The translations under genes were made by a program, and so were the position numbers. From G039029935 sp039029935 (GTDB lineage: Bacteria > Chloroflexota > Anaerolineae > Caldilineales > Caldilineaceae), in the NCBI GenBank assembly GCA_039029935.1, contig JBCCFC010000682.1, forward strand, positions 1 to 7,416: a stretch of DNA of 7,416 nucleotides, in the 5' to 3' direction. Each line of letters begins with the position of its first letter. The stretch's first letter is position 1. Positions 5,513-7,416 of the stretch are shown here, one piece after another. The notes below the pieces were generated by a model, which did not search any database, had not been told where the DNA came from, and worked only from the letters and a program-made list of their open reading frames with translations.

Positions 5513-7295
5513 TGCTCTTCTCCCCCAATGTAAGTGCTTCTTGAACCGCTTCTGCAACCATTTCTTCTGATTGCTCAATTTCACGATGATACATTTCGGC
5601 GTAGAGGCCACCCTCGGCCAAGAGTACATCCGGTGTGCCACGTTCAATAATCTGCCCGTGATCCAGCACGATGATCTGGTCCGCATTCTGTACCGCTGCC
5701 ATACGCTGACTGACAATCACGCTGGTGCGCTTGGCTTGATCATTGCGCAGTTCATAAATAATCTCTGCTGATGTTTTCATGTCCACGCTGGAAAGTGCAT
5801 CATCCAGCAGCAACACTTTGGGGTCACGCACCAGTCCACGCGCAATGGCCGTGCGCTGCTTTTGCCCACCAGAAAGGGTTGTACCGCGCTCACCCACCAT
5901 GCTGTCTAGCCCCTTGGGAAGTTGTGGCAAATCATTTGCCAGCCGTGACTGCTCGGTGGCGCGATAGATACGAGCATCAGGCGTATCAGGCACACCAAGA
6001 GCAATGTTGTCGCGCAGTTTCATGCTGAAGAGCAACGTCTCCTGTGGCACATAGACAATATGCTCGCGCAACTCGGCGAGTTGAATATCGCGCAGGTCAT
6101 GCCCATCCAGCGTCACGCGTCCTTCCTGTGGGTCACGAATCCGTCCCAGCAGACCGATCAACATGCTCTTGCCTGCACCCGTCGGCCCCACAATGCCCAA
6201 CGTCTGTCCGGCGGGGATGTCCAGATCAATGTGGCGCAAGACCCAGCGTTGCTGATCATCTGCCCACACACCGACATCCTCAAAGCGGATATGCCCCTTG
6301 AACTCGGCCTCCACAGGCTTGTCCGTGTCGAGAATCTGCGGCCAATGCAGCAGCACTTCACCGATACGCCCCGCCGCTGCAACACCCTGTTGCGCCCGTT
6401 CAAAGGCCCCTGTAATCATCTGCGCCGCGCCATTGAGTACGGTGAGATAGACAAGAAACTGCACATATTGCCCCACAGTCATATCGCCACCCAAAATGAA
6501 CAAGCCACCAATCAGCACCACGGCGGCCGATGACAACTGCACCATAAAGCGCGGGATCGGTGAAATTGCCCCCGATTGCAGGATAAAGCGCAGGTTGTCT
6601 TTGACATAGGTTTGGCAGGATTGGGCAAATGCCTCGGTCACGGCGCGCTCTTGTGCATAGGCTCGCAGGGTGCGCGCGGCTTCTAAGTGTTCCTGTACAA
6701 AGGCCGAGATAGTGCCCATCTGCGCCTGTACATGGCGAAACGATGTTTCCATGCGACGCCCTAGCCGTATCTGGACAAAGATGCTGAGACACAACATCGT
6801 CATCACAAAGAGGGCGAGCAATGGACTGGTCAAGGCAATCAGCACACAGCCGATGGTGAGCAAAAAGAAGGCATGCATGGAGAGTTGGAAGCTGGCACTA
6901 TAGAATCGCCAGATGTAGATAAAATCGCTGGTGGCGCGTGAGAGCAGATCGCCCGTGCCATATTGTTCGCGTGTTTCTTTGTCAAAAAGCAGCAGACGGT
7001 GAAAGACATCGGCACTCATGCGGTAGGTGACACCAGCGGCGATCTGCCCTGTTGACATACGCAACAAATAGCGAAAGGTGGCAAGGACGACGGAGAGCGC
7101 AATCAACCCCACCGCATAGAAGATAAGCACGTCGGTCTGGACACCCTGATTGAGGCTGTCTACCGCATAGCCCAGCAAGGCTGGGCTGTATGCCTGTGCG
7201 CCTGCGCTGATGAGCGCGTAGAGCGTACCAATCGTCAGTTGACGACGATAGGGACGCATATAGGGCCATAAAAAGTTTAGTCCTGGTTGGTCCAT
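5478..7295 (-). CDS. ABC exporter half-transporter, degenerate-site subunit
   Basis: This 605-residue inner-membrane half-transporter is of usual length for the exporter family (membrane domain then ATPase). Likely membrane helices lie at about 17-40, 57-76, 134-156, 157-176, 250-269 and 275-297. The ATPase has Walker A GPTGAGKS (370-377), Q-loop Gln418, a normal signature LSGGQ (474-478), and Walker B VLLLDD (494-499) with Asp499 where the catalytic Glu is expected. SSVD is at 502-505, and Gln530 sits in 'IVSQRMA' where the H-loop His is expected. This pattern marks the degenerate member of a heterodimer, as known for TM287/288 and BmrCD. It is the first gene of the pair; its last codons overlap the start of the second subunit. 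Substrate is unknown; drug, lipid or peptide export are all possible. The start at 7295 has AAGGAG at 7307-7312, 11 bases away, which is slightly long; the protein aligns well from its first residues (NFLWPYMRPYR). Confidence 0.95.
   Translation of the reverse strand: MDQPGLNFLWPYMRPYRRQLTIGTLYALISAGAQAYSPALLGYAVDSLNQGVQTDVLIFYAVGLIALSVVLATFRYLLRMSTGQIAAGVTYRMSADVFHRLLLFDKETREQYGTGDLLSRATSDFIYIWRFYSASFQLSMHAFFLLTIGCVLIALTSPLLALFVMTMLCLSIFVQIRLGRRMETSFRHVQAQMGTISAFVQEHLEAARTLRAYAQERAVTEAFAQSCQTYVKDNLRFILQSGAISPIPRFMVQLSSAAVVLIGGLFILGGDMTVGQYVQFLVYLTVLNGAAQMITGAFERAQQGVAAAGRIGEVLLHWPQILDTDKPVEAEFKGHIRFEDVGVWADDQQRWVLRHIDLDIPAGQTLGIVGPTGAGKSMLIGLLGRIRDPQEGRVTLDGHDLRDIQLAELREHIVYVPQETLLFSMKLRDNIALGVPDTPDARIYRATEQSRLANDLPQLPKGLDSMVGERGTTLSGGQKQRTAIARGLVRDPKVLLLDDALSSVDMKTSAEIIYELRNDQAKRTSVIVSQRMAAVQNADQIIVLDHGQIIERGTPDVLLAEGGLYAEMYHREIEQSEEMVAEAVQEALTLGEKSNVTTKRVRAYA
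5513..5526 (-). promoter_or_regulatory. Shine-Dalgarno of ABC subunit 2 inside the upstream gene
   Basis: On the minus strand GGGGGAGAAGAGCA directly precedes the ATG at 5512, placing GGGAG seven bases from the start. It lies within the last codons of subunit 1. It fixes the start of subunit 2 and suggests coupled translation of the two half-transporters. Confidence 0.8.
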
Positions 7296-7366
7296 AATGG
7301 TGTTGGCTCCTTACATAAGATAAAGAAGGGGCTTCACCAAATCGTGAGACAAAACTTGTCATAGAT

Positions 7367-7416
7367 TGTAGGGGCGTACCCTTGCGGTCGTCCAAATGCG
7401 TGTATTTGGGCGACCG
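7367..7416. repeat. Long palindromic repeat cut by the window edge
   Basis: CGGTCGTCCAAAT (7385-7397) and ATTTGGGCGACCG (7404-7416) are inverted arms with a single G/T-type mismatch and a 6-base loop. The preceding TGTAGGGGCGTACCCTTG (7367-7384) has no partner only because the window stops. Its form resembles dispersed 'TGTAGGGGCG...' palindromes in Chloroflexota and cyanobacteria. It sits about 70 bp upstream of the ABC subunit 1 start. Confidence 0.6.

Noticed and set aside
5513..5716. Longer start for ABC subunit 2 giving 745 residues
   Set aside because: The extra residues are the out-of-frame shadow of the ATPase end of subunit 1, and a strong Shine-Dalgarno sits seven bases before the ATG at 5512.
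6060..6533. Plus-strand 157-codon frame inside ABC subunit 1
   Set aside because: Fully antisense to a well-conserved ATPase domain; long antisense frames are expected in G+C-rich coding DNA.
200..7295. Single operon in which the ABC exporter secretes A and B
   Set aside because: Genes share a strand, but a 303-bp gap with its own promoter separates them, and A and B carry no recognisable ABC export signal such as a Gly-Gly leader or RTX repeats.

Overview
The window holds four clear genes, all on the minus strand, so transcription runs from the right edge to the left: ABC exporter subunit 1 (5478-7295), ABC exporter subunit 2 (3479-5512), a 515-residue QR-motif protein here called B (1628-3175), and its 368-residue paralogue here called A (200-1306). 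Base composition looks near 50% G+C overall. The ABC genes look more G+C-rich, and the 3' half of gene A more A+T-rich. Proteins A and B share an N-terminal block of the type '[VIL]QR ... LQRTIGNA.LTTLLQ'. I associate this with proteins linked to extracellular contractile injection systems (eCIS) in Chloroflexota and other environmental bacteria. Together with the short palindromic repeats, this makes a Chloroflexota member (Herpetosiphon-like) my best guess. That assignment is inference and is not proven by the window.

Right half: the two ABC genes overlap by 35 bp and form one translationally linked pair. Their motifs are complementary. Subunit 1 has Asp in place of the Walker B catalytic Glu and Gln in place of the H-loop His, but a normal LSGGQ signature. 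Subunit 2 has normal Walker B Glu and H-loop His, but an altered signature, LSQGQ. Paired, they would form one consensus and one degenerate ATP site, as in heterodimeric exporters such as TM287/288 and BmrCD. Subunit 2 also carries an unusual His-rich N-terminal tail encoded by a 12-bp tandem repeat. The right edge cuts a long palindromic element upstream of subunit 1.

Left half: A and B are diverged tandem duplicates. They share a QR-rich N-terminus (53 of the first 80 positions identical by hand count), a central helical-looking domain, and acidic, low-complexity C-terminal regions of different length. Neither contains the HExxH motif of the eCIS core (DUF4157) domain. The duplication extends into non-coding DNA: an ~80-bp segment upstream of each gene is recognisably the same and carries a matching sigma-70-like promoter (TGGACA-N17-TATGAT for A, TAGACA-N17-TATGCT for B). 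Gene A has a second, near-consensus promoter and a 12-bp perfect palindrome close to its predicted start site. The predicted leader of B contains two copies of a 30-bp repeat with a perfect 7-bp-stem hairpin.

The most promising little-described system is the A/B pair with its duplicated promoter cassette. Candidate roles are cargo or accessory proteins of a contractile injection system, but no structural eCIS gene lies in the window, so this remains a hypothesis. A 38-codon reading frame downstream of A (52-168) may be a small gene or a remnant. No rRNA, tRNA, CRISPR array, transposase or clear intrinsic terminator was seen.
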